Source: an uncultured Christensenellaceae bacterium (GTDB lineage Bacteria; Bacillota; Clostridia; Christensenellales; CALWSW01). From it: a DNA stretch of 36,333 nt. Made by a program: the position numbers and the translations under genes. The stretch spans positions 1-36,333 of the forward strand of contig CALWSW010000005.1 of the NCBI GenBank assembly GCA_944384305.1, written 5' to 3'. The notes below the pieces were generated by a model, which was not told the DNA's origin, did no database searches, and worked only from the letters and a program-made list of their open reading frames with translations. Shown piece after piece: positions 17,790-25,431 of this stretch. Within the stretch, counting starts at the first letter, position 1. Every line of letters starts with the position of its first letter.

Positions 17790-17837
17790 AGTATAGCGAG
17801 ATTTTTCTTTTCTCCAATACACAAATCATGATATAAT
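17790..17837. promoter_or_regulatory. Overlapping back-to-back promoters of the flavoreductase and AraC genes
   Basis: Leftward: TTGGAG (17812-17817), 16-base spacer, TATACT (17790-17795), giving a flavoreductase leader of about 90 bases. Rightward: TATAAT (17832-17837) with a weak TTTCTC-type -35 near 17809-17814, reading into the araC-type gene. The two -35 regions overlap, so one bound regulator could control both. Confidence 0.6.
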
Positions 17838-17904
17838 GTGCACAATTCGGTCCAAATGATATTCGTGTAACATTTAAACTTTTCCAACGCTTAGGAATCC
17901 TGCC

Positions 17905-18810
17905 ATGTGGAACAATATCAGTTGCTATGTCAAAAAGGTCAACGAAGACGCTCTGTCGGTGTATTTAGATCAGCTGACATTCTGCGTCAACGGCTACGGC
18001 CGCTTTTCCCAGCAGGGGATCTCCTCCTTCAATCAGTTTTTCAGCGACGACATCGAGCTCATCCTAGTTGCCCGGGGACACTCCGTCCTGCACACCAACG
18101 ATGGTGAATACCAGTTGGCGCCCGGTTCTTTGGCCGTGCTGCGTCCCTTTCAAATCTACACCGCCATCTGCCAGCCCGGCGAAAAACTCTACTACTATTA
18201 CATCCACTTTGGCGTCTCCCCTTCTCACCTGACAGACACTTACTTGAGCCACATCGCTGGGCAATGCGATGCCTTGGTCGTCCCTTCTGGCCAGCTGCCC
18301 GATTTTTTGCCAGCCTTCCGCTCCATGCTGGAGGATTGGCGACAGGATGCCCCGGGGCTGATGACCCTCATCCGCTCCCACCTTTCCCTGCTTTCCGTGC
18401 ACTTGGCCCGGCAGCTCGCTTCCGACCCCGCCGTAGCCGACAGCGAGCACGCCGATAGCAACCCCGACCTGCAGGTCGCCTCCCAGGCTCTCCATTACAT
18501 CGCCGGACATCTGAATGCCCCCATTCTTCAGGAGGATCTGTGCCGTGAACTGGGAATCAGCACAAGCGCCCTTTACAAGTTGTTTCGGCGCGTTTTCCAC
18601 GTCAGCCCCAGCGAATACATTGCAAAAACCAGACTGCGCCAGGCCGAGATCCTGCTGCGCAGCACGGGCTGTACCATTGCCGAAGCCGCCGAAGCCTGCG
18701 GCTTTTGCTCCGCCAGCCACTTGAGCCGCCAGTTCAAGGTCATCTATGGCCTTTCCCCTTCCGCTTACCTCAGACGAAATCCCGGGGAGAAGGAGATCCG
18801 GCCCGATTGA
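17905..18810 (+). CDS. AraC-family transcriptional regulator
   Basis: A 301-residue AraC/XylS regulator. The N-terminal half is a cupin-like sensing domain (ELILVARGHSVLHTNDGEYQ, about residues 51-70; PGSLAVLRPFQIYTA). The C-terminal 100 residues hold two helix-turn-helix motifs: LQEDLCRELGISTSALYKLF and IAEAAEACGFCSASHLSRQF, followed by the family ending YGLSPSAYLRR. AGGA lies 8 bases before the ATG. It is divergent from the lipoprotein flavoreductase with overlapping promoters, so it most likely controls that gene in response to the enzyme's substrate. It is followed by a weak hairpin with CTTTT at 18996-19022. Confidence 0.93.
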   Translation: MWNNISCYVKKVNEDALSVYLDQLTFCVNGYGRFSQQGISSFNQFFSDDIELILVARGHSVLHTNDGEYQLAPGSLAVLRPFQIYTAICQPGEKLYYYYIHFGVSPSHLTDTYLSHIAGQCDALVVPSGQLPDFLPAFRSMLEDWRQDAPGLMTLIRSHLSLLSVHLARQLASDPAVADSEHADSNPDLQVASQALHYIAGHLNAPILQEDLCRELGISTSALYKLFRRVFHVSPSEYIAKTRLRQAEILLRSTGCTIAEAAEACGFCSASHLSRQFKVIYGLSPSAYLRRNPGEKEIRPD

Positions 18811-19000
18811 CCCCCTGGGGGGCAGTTTTCCGCCTGTACTTTTTTGGAATAATTCTCCAACTTTTTTACTTCTCCTGACGCAGCGGTTCTTAACGCTATT
18901 CTCAGTGCCAGGCACATAAGAGTGCTCGTTTGCCTTATCGCCCGTCAAATGAAACAAAAGGCAAAAAATCCGCGCCATGTGTATATGCCCAAAAACAAAA
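18811..19000. other. Intergenic stretch after the AraC gene, no gene seen
   Basis: The 329-base gap between the AraC and DeoC-type genes (18811-19139) has no open frame with a credible start. Its right half holds copy 2 of the hairpin element; in the left half I see only a short CCCCCTGGGGGG palindrome (about 18810-18822). Confidence 0.6.
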
Positions 19001-19094
19001 GCAGAGAGCGGCTTTTGCTTTTAAAAAGCGCTCCCTGCCGCCTGCCGTCGCCCGGCGCGCCGAGGGCCGCTGCAGAAAAACCTGCAGCGGCCCT
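19001..19094. repeat. Hairpin-linker-hairpin intergenic element, copy 2
   Basis: Hairpin A is GCAGaGAGCG/CGCTCcCTGC (19001-19010, 19029-19038). The conserved 26-base block is 19035-19060. Hairpin B is a perfect 13-bp stem AGGGCCGCTGCAG/CTGCAGCGGCCCT (19063-19075, 19082-19094). As in copy 1 it lies just past the stop of a leftward gene, here the DeoC-type aldolase. Confidence 0.65.
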
Positions 19095-19139
19095 GTTGTG
19101 GAGGTAAATGGGGAGAGAGAAAGGTCCTGTCGGAGACCG

Positions 19140-19829
19140 TTAGATCTCCTTGAGGTAATCCGAGTATTCCTGCACGATCTTGCCGGCGCTGCGGGTGCCG
19201 ATGAGGCTGACGCCCATGTGATCGAACATGAACATGGCGGCGGGGAGGGTGAAGGTGCGCGGCACGCCCGAGACTTTGATCTTGGTGTCGCCCGAAAGGT
19301 TGGCCTTCATGATCTGCACCTGCTGCATGGTGGGGAACGCCTGGCTGCCGGTGGCGGTCTTTACGTAGGAAACGCCCTGCTCACAGCAGATCTTGGTGAG
19401 GGTGGCGATCTCGTCGTCGGTCAAGAATCCCACTTCAAAGATCAGCTTGGTGTCGCAGTTGGCGGGCTTGCAGATCTCTACGAACTTTTTGATCTCTTCG
19501 GTCACGAGGTCGTAGTTCTTGTCCTTCAGCGCGCCGATGTTCACCACCATATCGCAGGCGGTGCAGCCGAGGTTGACCATCTCCTCAAGCTCCAGGTACT
19601 TTACCTTGGAAATGCAGGCGCCATAGGGGAAGGCGATGACGGCGCTGGGGCCGACGCCCGTGCCTTCGAGTTCCTTCTTGGCGAGGGCCGCCCAGCAGGA
19701 GTTGACGTTGACGGAGTTGACCTTGTACTTGGCGGCGGTCTTGCAGGCGGCGACGATGTCGGCTGCCTGCGCGTTCTGTGCGAGCCACGCGAGGTCGAAG
19801 TGCTTTGCAAACTGGTCTACGGTCATCAT
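19140..19829 (-). CDS. DeoC-type (class I) aldolase, atypical
   Basis: A 229-residue TIM-barrel aldolase of the deoxyribose-phosphate aldolase family. Asp93 (CDMVVNIGALK), Schiff-base Lys157 (YVKTATGSQ) and Lys185 (KVSGVPRT) match the catalytic residues. The usual N-terminal DHTxLxP signature is absent; the equivalent stretch reads HFDLAWLAQNA. The phosphate end is IGTRSAGK rather than IGTSSG. The family splits 2-deoxyribose 5-phosphate into acetaldehyde and glyceraldehyde 3-phosphate, but these changes leave the true substrate open. CCGGAGGAT precedes the first ATG. It is the last gene of the kinase/dehydrogenase/aldolase cassette. Confidence 0.85.
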   Translation of the reverse strand: MMTVDQFAKHFDLAWLAQNAQAADIVAACKTAAKYKVNSVNVNSCWAALAKKELEGTGVGPSAVIAFPYGACISKVKYLELEEMVNLGCTACDMVVNIGALKDKNYDLVTEEIKKFVEICKPANCDTKLIFEVGFLTDDEIATLTKICCEQGVSYVKTATGSQAFPTMQQVQIMKANLSGDTKIKVSGVPRTFTLPAAMFMFDHMGVSLIGTRSAGKIVQEYSDYLKEI

Positions 19830-19877
19830 GGCGATTATCCTCCGGAATGTAGTTTGTGTTGCGGGGCCGGGCCCGGT

Positions 19878-21029
19878 TTAAACGATCTTGGAAAGGAACT
19901 CGGTGAGAGCTTCCACATCCATCTTCTTGGGATTGCTGGTCATGCTGGTGCCCAGGCTGCCCTGTGCAAGCGAGGGGATCTCTTCGCGCGGGACGTTGAG
20001 GAACTTGTAGTCCTTGGGGATGCCGATGGCTTCGTTGAGCTTGAAGAGGAAGTCGATGCAGGCCTTGGTGCCTTCGCCGGGCCTGTCAAAGCGCTTACCG
20101 GTCAAAGCTTCGCCCACCTTGTCGAGCTTTTCCCCCGCCACGTCGGCGTTCAATTCCACCACATAGGGCAGTGCGATGCCGCAGGCTTCGCCGTGGGGCA
20201 GATGGTACTTGATGCCCATGGCCATGCCCACGCCGTGCGCCGCGCCCAGGCCGGAGTTGGCGAACGCCATGCCGCCGATGAGCGCCGCAGCCGACATGCC
20301 CTCGCGGGCTTCGATGTCCGAACCGTCTTCCACCGCGCGCTGCAGGTATTTGCCCGCGAGCTCGATGCCCTTTAATGCCAGGCCGTCGCTGATGGGGGTG
20401 GCGCGGAAGGTGATGTAGGCTTCGATGAGGTGGGTCATGGCGTCGATGCCGGAATTGGCCGTCACCTTCTTGGGGCAGCCCAGCGTCAATTCGGGGTCGA
20501 CGATCGAAATGGTGGCCACCATTTTATCGCTGCGCATGGAGCGCTTGAAGCCCGCCGTCAACGACCCGATCACGGAGTTCTTGGTCACTTCGCTGCCCGT
20601 GCCGGCCGTGGTGGGAACGGCAATGAAGGGCACCGGGTCCTTTTCTACCTTTTTGCCCTTGCCCACCACTTCCAGGTAGTCGAGCGCCGACCCGCCATTG
20701 GTCAAAAGGGCCGCCACGGCCTTGCCGACGTCGATGTTGCTGCCGCCGCCAACTGAAATGACGGCGTCGCAGCCCTGCTTGGCGGCGAGCCCCGCCACTT
20801 CGTCCACCAGTTCTACCGTGGGTTCGCCCCGCACTTCCGAGAAGATCTCGCAGGCGGCGCCAATAGAGGCGATCTGTTCCACCACGGTGGCCTGCACCGG
20901 GGTGTTGACGAAGGCCGGGTCGATCAAAACCAGGAACTTTTTGCCAAGACCGCCGATGTTGGCCGCCAGTTCCTTAATGGCGCCCCGCTTAAAGACGATC
21001 TTGTTCGCGGTGTAGAAGGTAAATTCCAT
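19878..21029 (-). CDS. Iron-containing (group III) alcohol dehydrogenase
   Basis: A 383-residue NAD(P)-dependent alcohol dehydrogenase. Nucleotide site: VISVGGGSNIDVGKAVA and PTTAGTGSEVT. Metal ligands: Asp and His in GIDAMTHLIEAY, His in GLGAAHGVGMAMG and His in HLPHGEACG, as in FucO and 1,3-propanediol dehydrogenase. It probably reduces a short aldehyde released by the neighbouring aldolase, recycling NADH (inference). The start at 21029 (MEFTFYTANKIVFKRGAIKE) has GGAGAT 8 bases upstream; an ATG 14 codons further up has no site. It lies between the kinase (126-base gap with a GC-rich stem) and the aldolase (48-base gap). Confidence 0.93.
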   Translation of the reverse strand: MEFTFYTANKIVFKRGAIKELAANIGGLGKKFLVLIDPAFVNTPVQATVVEQIASIGAACEIFSEVRGEPTVELVDEVAGLAAKQGCDAVISVGGGSNIDVGKAVAALLTNGGSALDYLEVVGKGKKVEKDPVPFIAVPTTAGTGSEVTKNSVIGSLTAGFKRSMRSDKMVATISIVDPELTLGCPKKVTANSGIDAMTHLIEAYITFRATPISDGLALKGIELAGKYLQRAVEDGSDIEAREGMSAAALIGGMAFANSGLGAAHGVGMAMGIKYHLPHGEACGIALPYVVELNADVAGEKLDKVGEALTGKRFDRPGEGTKACIDFLFKLNEAIGIPKDYKFLNVPREEIPSLAQGSLGTSMTSNPKKMDVEALTEFLSKIV

Positions 21030-21090
21030 GTCGTCATCTCCAATCCATAAAGCAGATCGCAAAACCCCCATAAGCCGGCGCAGCGCCCGC

Positions 21091-21124
21091 CCGCCGCGCC
21101 GGTGGCGCGGCGGCGGCGTTTTTT
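21091..21124. repeat. GC-rich inverted repeat between the kinase and dehydrogenase genes
   Basis: CCGCCGCGCC (21091-21100) and GGCGCGGCGG (21104-21113) form a 10-bp stem with a 3-base loop. The T run is on the plus strand, where no gene is read, so it does not look like a terminator for the operon. It may be an intercistronic stem that stabilises mRNA ends. Confidence 0.6.
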
Positions 21125-21155
21125 GCCGGCTTGCGGGGCAGTTCTCAACAAAGCG

Positions 21156-22733
21156 TTATGCTTTGAAGTTCTTGTCCTGATACTCGCGGATGGCCGGGAA
21201 CACGCGCTTGGCCAGGTCGGTGTAGACGTTGCAGTAGATGTCGTACAGCGTGTTGTAGGTCTCGACGTTTTCGGGAATGGGGTCGAGCCGGTAGTCCACC
21301 TGCACCATGTTCGCAATGGCTTCGTGGATGTCCTTGTAAATGCCGGCGCCAATGGCGGCGAACATCGCAGCGCCCAGGGCCGTGGACTCTTCGCAGCACA
21401 GCGTCTCGATGGACTTGTTGTAAACGTCGGCCTGGATCTGGTTCCAGAGCTTGCTCTTTGCTCCGCCGCCGACCGAACGCAGCACCTCGGTCTTAAAGCC
21501 CAAAGTGGCGTCGGCTTCGTCGATCATGCTGCGCATTTCGTAGCACACGCCTTCGAGCACCGAGCGGGCGACGTCGGCCTTGGTGTGCGAGAAGGAAAGG
21601 CCGGTGAAGGTGGCGCGGCCGTTGCCGTCGAAGCGCGGGCAGTCGCAGCCGCCCAGCCACGGGCAGTAGATGACGCCGTTGGAGCCCACGGGCGACTTTG
21701 CCGCCAGGTCGGTCATGTAGCCGTACACGCTCTTGCCCATGTTCTTGGCCACGGCCATCTCTTCGGCGCAGAAGAGGTCCCTGAACCAGCGCCAGCTGGA
21801 AGCGCCGGAGTTGGAGGAGCCTTCCACCTGCCAATGGCGGGTGCCGGCGTGGCCCATGATGGAAATGGAAGCGCCGGGGTGGCGCACCGGCTTGGAGGAA
21901 TAGGCGTGAATGACGCCCGCCGTGCCCAGCACGCCCGAGATCATGCCGTCTTCGGCAACGCCCGCGCCCACAGCCGCGCAGCGCTGGTCGCCCGCGCCCA
22001 CGTACACCGGGGTGCCTTCCTTCAGGCCGGTCAGCTCGGCCACGCGGGCCGTCACAGTGCCGGCAAAGGCGCCGGGCTCCTTGCGGCCGGCGTATTTGTT
22101 GATGTCTACGCCGTAGAGCTTGGCGCGCTCGGGGTCGAGCTCAAAGGTGTTGCCGTTGGCGATCTTGGTGTAGATCACGCCGGGCTCATCGTCCCAATAC
22201 TCGTCGGTGTTGCCGGTGAAGGAGCTGATCATCAGCGCCTCGAGGCCGACGAACTTATAGGTCTTTTCGTAAATTTCCGGCATGTTCTTCTTGATCCACA
22301 AAAACTTCGGCGTGGTGGCCAGCGGGCCGAAGGGGTAGCCGGTGTAGTTGTAGTCCTCTTCGTCCGAAACGCCGATGCTGCGCAGTTTTTCGCGCATATA
22401 GGGGAACATTTCCTCGCCACGGAAGTCGTTCCACAAAATCATGTTGGTGAGGTAGTTGCCCTCGCGGTCGACGCAGAGGAAGGAGCAGCACATGTGCGAG
22501 AAGGAGATGCCCACGATGTCCGCCGGGTCGACGCCGGAATCATCGAGCGCCGCCTTGGTGGCGGTATACAAAAGTGAGACCACCTCGGTGGGGTTCTGCT
22601 CGACCCTGCCGGGAGCGGGGAAGTAGGTGGGGGTGTCGAACGTGCCAATGCCGACGATGCCGCCCTTGGTGTCGAACACGATCGCCTTGGTGCCGGTGGT
22701 GCCGATGTCGATTGCCATTACGTAAGAAGCCAT
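21156..22733 (-). CDS. FGGY-family carbohydrate kinase (xylulokinase-like)
   Basis: A 525-residue sugar kinase of the FGGY family. The N-terminal phosphate loop is MAIDIGTTGTKAIVFDTKGG; ILWNDFRGEEM is the substrate-side motif; the catalytic base is the Asp of YVGAGDQRCAAVGAG; adenosine is held by LRSVGGGAKSKLWNQIQADV. The usual xylulokinase MHG is replaced by FSHMCC, so the substrate is uncertain (ketose, alditol or deoxysugar). AGGAGG precedes the ATG at 22733. It is the first gene of the cassette and is divergent from a LysR regulator with a 629-base gap. No sugar transporter gene is next to it. Confidence 0.92.
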   Translation of the reverse strand: MASYVMAIDIGTTGTKAIVFDTKGGIVGIGTFDTPTYFPAPGRVEQNPTEVVSLLYTATKAALDDSGVDPADIVGISFSHMCCSFLCVDREGNYLTNMILWNDFRGEEMFPYMREKLRSIGVSDEEDYNYTGYPFGPLATTPKFLWIKKNMPEIYEKTYKFVGLEALMISSFTGNTDEYWDDEPGVIYTKIANGNTFELDPERAKLYGVDINKYAGRKEPGAFAGTVTARVAELTGLKEGTPVYVGAGDQRCAAVGAGVAEDGMISGVLGTAGVIHAYSSKPVRHPGASISIMGHAGTRHWQVEGSSNSGASSWRWFRDLFCAEEMAVAKNMGKSVYGYMTDLAAKSPVGSNGVIYCPWLGGCDCPRFDGNGRATFTGLSFSHTKADVARSVLEGVCYEMRSMIDEADATLGFKTEVLRSVGGGAKSKLWNQIQADVYNKSIETLCCEESTALGAAMFAAIGAGIYKDIHEAIANMVQVDYRLDPIPENVETYNTLYDIYCNVYTDLAKRVFPAIREYQDKNFKA

Positions 22734-22765
22734 TGGGGATCCTCCTCTGAAATGTGATTATCTTC

Positions 22766-22779
22766 TGAAAGCGCTGCAA
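22766..22779 (+). promoter_or_regulatory. Candidate catabolite-responsive element (cre)
   Basis: TGAAAGCGCTGCAA agrees with the CcpA consensus TGWAANCGNTNWCA at 12 of 14 positions. It lies 33 bases upstream of the kinase ATG, inside the predicted leader, where CcpA would block transcription. Weak because the site is short. Confidence 0.4.
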
Positions 22780-22984
22780 ATGCCGTGTGCTGCGCCCAAA
22801 GAGCAGAAAAAGCGATTGTTGTAAAAGGATCTTTCAGACTTTTTAAAAAGAAGCGGCGGCCGCGCCGCACGGAAGAAAGCTGTGTGCGCCTTGTAAAAAT
22901 TCCTTTTTTATCTTATCTGCAAGTTCTGCTGCGCGTCAAACAACAGAGCATTGTGGCGGCACAAGAAAACACCGTAATATAAAT

Positions 22985-23014
22985 TATTAACAAAATCAGC
23001 GCATAATTTGTCAA
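22985..23014 (-). promoter_or_regulatory. Promoter of the kinase/dehydrogenase/aldolase operon
   Basis: On the minus strand a perfect TTGACA (23009-23014) is followed after 18 bases by TTAATA (22985-22990). This leaves an unusually long leader of about 245 bases before the kinase ATG, containing the cre-like site. Confidence 0.5.
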
Positions 23015-23268
23015 ACCCTTCTCACAAAATACCCTCTTTTAAAATTCTCCTGGCTTTTCTACCCATTTTTTCCTTTTTTCCTTCTGCCTTTTTCTTTTTG
23101 TTTCAAAAAATTTTACATTTTGCCCCTAAAAACGGCAGTGTATTTTACTTTTTTCGCTTATTTATCCCTAAAAGCTCTTTTTCCTTATTCATTTCTGCAA
23201 AATTTGTTCTTTTCCGTCTTCCGAAAAATCTGTCCCATTCAAACTTTGTTCCCAAAGGCACATTTTCT

Positions 23269-23296
23269 TTTCGTTTTTTTCGGTTCGTGGTATAAT
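23269..23296 (+). promoter_or_regulatory. Promoter of the LysR gene
   Basis: A perfect TATAAT (23291-23296) with TG one base upstream (extended -10) and a poor -35 in the T-rich stretch. The leader is about 60 bases. Confidence 0.6.
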
Positions 23297-23362
23297 GCAT
23301 ATCACTTATAAGTTTTCTATCCTTCGGCATTTCTGAGCGCGATTCCTAAAGGAGGCTTACGC

Positions 23363-24232
23363 ATGGATACTTCCGAAATGAGGTGTTTCCTGATGCTCTG
23401 CACCTATAAAAACATCTCGCGCGCGGCGGAGCGGCTGTACATGTCGCAGCAGGGGGTCAGCAACATTTTGCAGCGGCTGGAAAAAGAGCTGGGGTGCGAG
23501 CTCTTCCGGCGCACCCGCAGCGGCCTGGAGCTGACGGCCTGCGGCGAGACCGCGCGGGAATACGTGGAAAACATGTTCAACGAGTATACCGCACTGGTCA
23601 ACAACCTCAGCCAAAAGCTCAACGAGAGCTCCCGCCTGTTCGTGGTGATGGATCTGGGCATTTTTGCCATTTTGACCACCCAGCCCTTTTTCGGCTTTAA
23701 GCAGAGCCACCCCGGGCTTTCTCTCGTCATACAGGAGCACACCCCGCTCACCAACAACCGCCTGCTCTCTGAAGAAACCGCCGACCTCTGCCTGGCGCTT
23801 GCGCCCTATTCCGACGACCAGTTCAACATCACGCCCATCTGCAATGTGGAAGGCGCCATTGAGCTCGCCAAGCGCAAGGCCCTGTATGTGGACGACCTGC
23901 GCGACCGGCCCATTCTGGCCTTTGGCTCGGCCACCTACTACCCCTACCTGCGCGCCTGCCGCCGGGCGGGCTTTGAGCCCAACATGGAGATCTCGGGCAT
24001 TGAGCTAAAGGACCCCCGCCCCTATGTGCGCGGTTCCGGCGGCCTTTGCCCCAGCTTTTTTGGCCTTTTGCCCAAGCTCGACCCCGACGACTCGCTGGTG
24101 ATCGTGCCCTTTCAAACCGATTTGCAATGGAGCATTTGCTGCATGACCAAAAAGGGCCGCAAACCCTCGAAGCTGTGCGACGAATTTATGGCCGCGCTGC
24201 GCGAGTTTGCCGCGCACAACAAGATTTTATAA
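23363..24232 (+). CDS. LysR-family transcriptional regulator
   Basis: A 289-residue LysR regulator. The winged helix-turn-helix is at the N terminus (FLMLCTYKNISRAAERLYMS, then QQGVSNILQRLEKELGCELF), followed by a linker helix and an effector-binding domain starting near residue 92. The effector domain has several aromatic and cysteine residues (YYPYLRACRRAGF) but nothing that names a ligand. AAAGGAGG precedes the ATG. It is divergent from the kinase/dehydrogenase/aldolase cassette, which it most likely activates. It ends at a terminator shared with the RNase P RNA gene. Confidence 0.93.
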   Translation: MDTSEMRCFLMLCTYKNISRAAERLYMSQQGVSNILQRLEKELGCELFRRTRSGLELTACGETAREYVENMFNEYTALVNNLSQKLNESSRLFVVMDLGIFAILTTQPFFGFKQSHPGLSLVIQEHTPLTNNRLLSEETADLCLALAPYSDDQFNITPICNVEGAIELAKRKALYVDDLRDRPILAFGSATYYPYLRACRRAGFEPNMEISGIELKDPRPYVRGSGGLCPSFFGLLPKLDPDDSLVIVPFQTDLQWSICCMTKKGRKPSKLCDEFMAALREFAAHNKIL

Positions 24233-24290
24233 ACCCCGTGACCAGCCGCACACCGCCCGGGCGGGCCGCATCATTTTGCTGCCCTGCAAT

Positions 24291-24335
24291 AAAAAAAGCG
24301 CTGCAGAAACCAAATCCTGCGGCGCCCTTTTTTTT
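24291..24335. terminator. Two-way terminator shared by the LysR gene and rnpB
   Basis: GCGCTGCAG (24298-24306) pairs with CTGCGGCGC (24317-24325). A7 lies on the left and T8 on the right, so each strand has a U tract after the stem. It serves the rightward LysR gene and the leftward RNase P RNA. Confidence 0.85.
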
Positions 24336-24341
24336 AAAAAA

Positions 24342-24692
24342 GATGCGAGCGCGGCCTGTAAGCCGAGTTCTGTCTGGGATGATCATCTATCTTGGCCTGC
24401 CGTTGCCGGCAGGCTCGCGCGATTACAGGAGAGCTTGACGGGCCGCCATTAAATGCTCCCTCTCTCAATCTTGCACCAGGTGGGGTTTACAGCGCGCATC
24501 CGTCGCCGGTGCGCGGGTGAGCTCTTACCTCGCCTTTCCACCCTTGCGCCGGGGCAAGCCCCAACGCGGTATCTCTCTGTTGCACTTTCCTTGGAGTCGC
24601 CTCCACAGGGTATTACCCTGCACCCTGCCCTGCGGTGCTCGGACTTTCCTCATTCGCAAAAAGCGAACGCGATCATCCAGCCGCCTCGCATC
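24342..24692 (-). ncRNA. rnpB: RNase P RNA, bacterial class A
   Basis: The catalytic RNA of RNase P, which cuts the 5' leader from tRNA precursors. On the minus strand the ends pair as GATGCGAG/CTCGCATC (helix P1). Conserved pieces follow in order: GAGGAAAGTCCGAGC (CR I), CAGGGTAATACCCTG, GGCGACTCCAAGGAAAGTGC, GGTAAGAGCTCACC, ACCCCACCTGG and, at the 3' end, ACAGAACTCGGCTTACAGG. Length about 351 bases, normal for class A. It begins 18 bases after the stop of the zinc-ribbon gene; no clear promoter was found, so it may be processed from a longer transcript. Confidence 0.95.
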
Positions 24693-24710
24693 ACAAACCG
24701 AAAAACACAC

Positions 24711-25418
24711 TTACTGCGGCAAATACAGCAGCCTGCCGCAATTGTCGCACTCCACCAATTCCTGCTCCTTGAGCTTGCGCATGGAGACCGCCGGCAGCTC
24801 CATGTTGCAGCCCGAGCACTTGCTGCCCTGCACTTCGGCCACGGGCATGGTGTGGTTGCGCTTGACGCGCCGGTATTCTTCCAAAAGGTTGGCGGGCACG
24901 GCGGCGGCCAGGCGGTCGGCCTCGGCCTTGGCGGCCTCCAGCTCTTCCTTGGCGGCGGCGCGCTCCTCTTCCACCTTCACCTTCAGCTCGTCGTATTCCT
25001 TGCGGGCCTTGGCGATTTTAATGCGCATATCGGCAAGCTGGCGCTCTTCCTTTTCCAGCACGTTCACAAACTGCGCAAACTCCCGGCGCTCCGAAGCGAT
25101 GCGCGCGGCCAGCTGGTCGAAGTAGCGGCTGTACTTGGCCACGGTCTCCAGATCCTCTTTGTTGGCGGTCTGGTATTTTTCCATGGTCTCCTGGTAGCGC
25201 TTTTCGTACAGATCGAACCGGTCGGAGGTGGCCTGAATGGCCTGTCTGCGCCCTTCGACGCTGGCGGTCATCTTCTGCAATACCCCCTTCTGCTCCTCCA
25301 AAAACTGGCGCACCTTGGCCAGGCGCTTGCTGTTCTGCGAAGCGCGCAGCGCGGCCTCCAGCTTGTCGAAGCGAACGTCCGCTTCCTGATAGCTCAGCAA
25401 TTCATTCATACCGCTCAA
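24711..25418 (-). CDS. Coiled-coil protein with C4 zinc ribbon (DUF164/CT398-like)
   Basis: A 235-residue protein: a long antiparallel coiled coil (about residues 5-180, for example QEADVRFDKLEAALRAS) and a C-terminal zinc ribbon with KCSGCNMELP and ECDNCGRLLYLP. Members of this family are widespread in bacteria, and nucleic-acid or protein binding has been proposed for them. A TTG at 25418 has GGGAG 8 bases upstream, while the ATG three codons later (25409) has no site at proper distance, so the TTG start is preferred. It follows the NIF3 gene by 13 bases. The usual link between this family and NIF3 genes is conserved here. Confidence 0.9.
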   Translation of the reverse strand: MSGMNELLSYQEADVRFDKLEAALRASQNSKRLAKVRQFLEEQKGVLQKMTASVEGRRQAIQATSDRFDLYEKRYQETMEKYQTANKEDLETVAKYSRYFDQLAARIASERREFAQFVNVLEKEERQLADMRIKIAKARKEYDELKVKVEEERAAAKEELEAAKAEADRLAAAVPANLLEEYRRVKRNHTMPVAEVQGSKCSGCNMELPAVSMRKLKEQELVECDNCGRLLYLPQ

Positions 25419-25431
25419 AACTCAATCTCCC

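Larger units (their letters stand above)
22780..23362. other. Long AT-rich divergent control region between kinase and LysR genes
   Basis: This stretch is clearly richer in A and T than the rest of the window, especially 22980-23300. It contains a leftward and a rightward promoter and several short palindromes (for instance CTTATAAG near 23306). Open frames seen here are low-complexity Phe/Leu-rich reads of T runs without ribosome binding sites and are not accepted as genes. Confidence 0.6.

Noticed and set aside
19140-22733. Lsr (autoinducer-2) type kinase/aldolase system
   Set aside because: LsrF belongs to a different aldolase branch, and no LsrG or Lsr transporter is present; the aldolase here keeps DERA-type Asp/Lys/Lys residues.
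23000-23330. Phe/Leu-rich open frames in the AT-rich divergent region
   Set aside because: They come from T runs, have no ribosome binding site and overlap the promoters.
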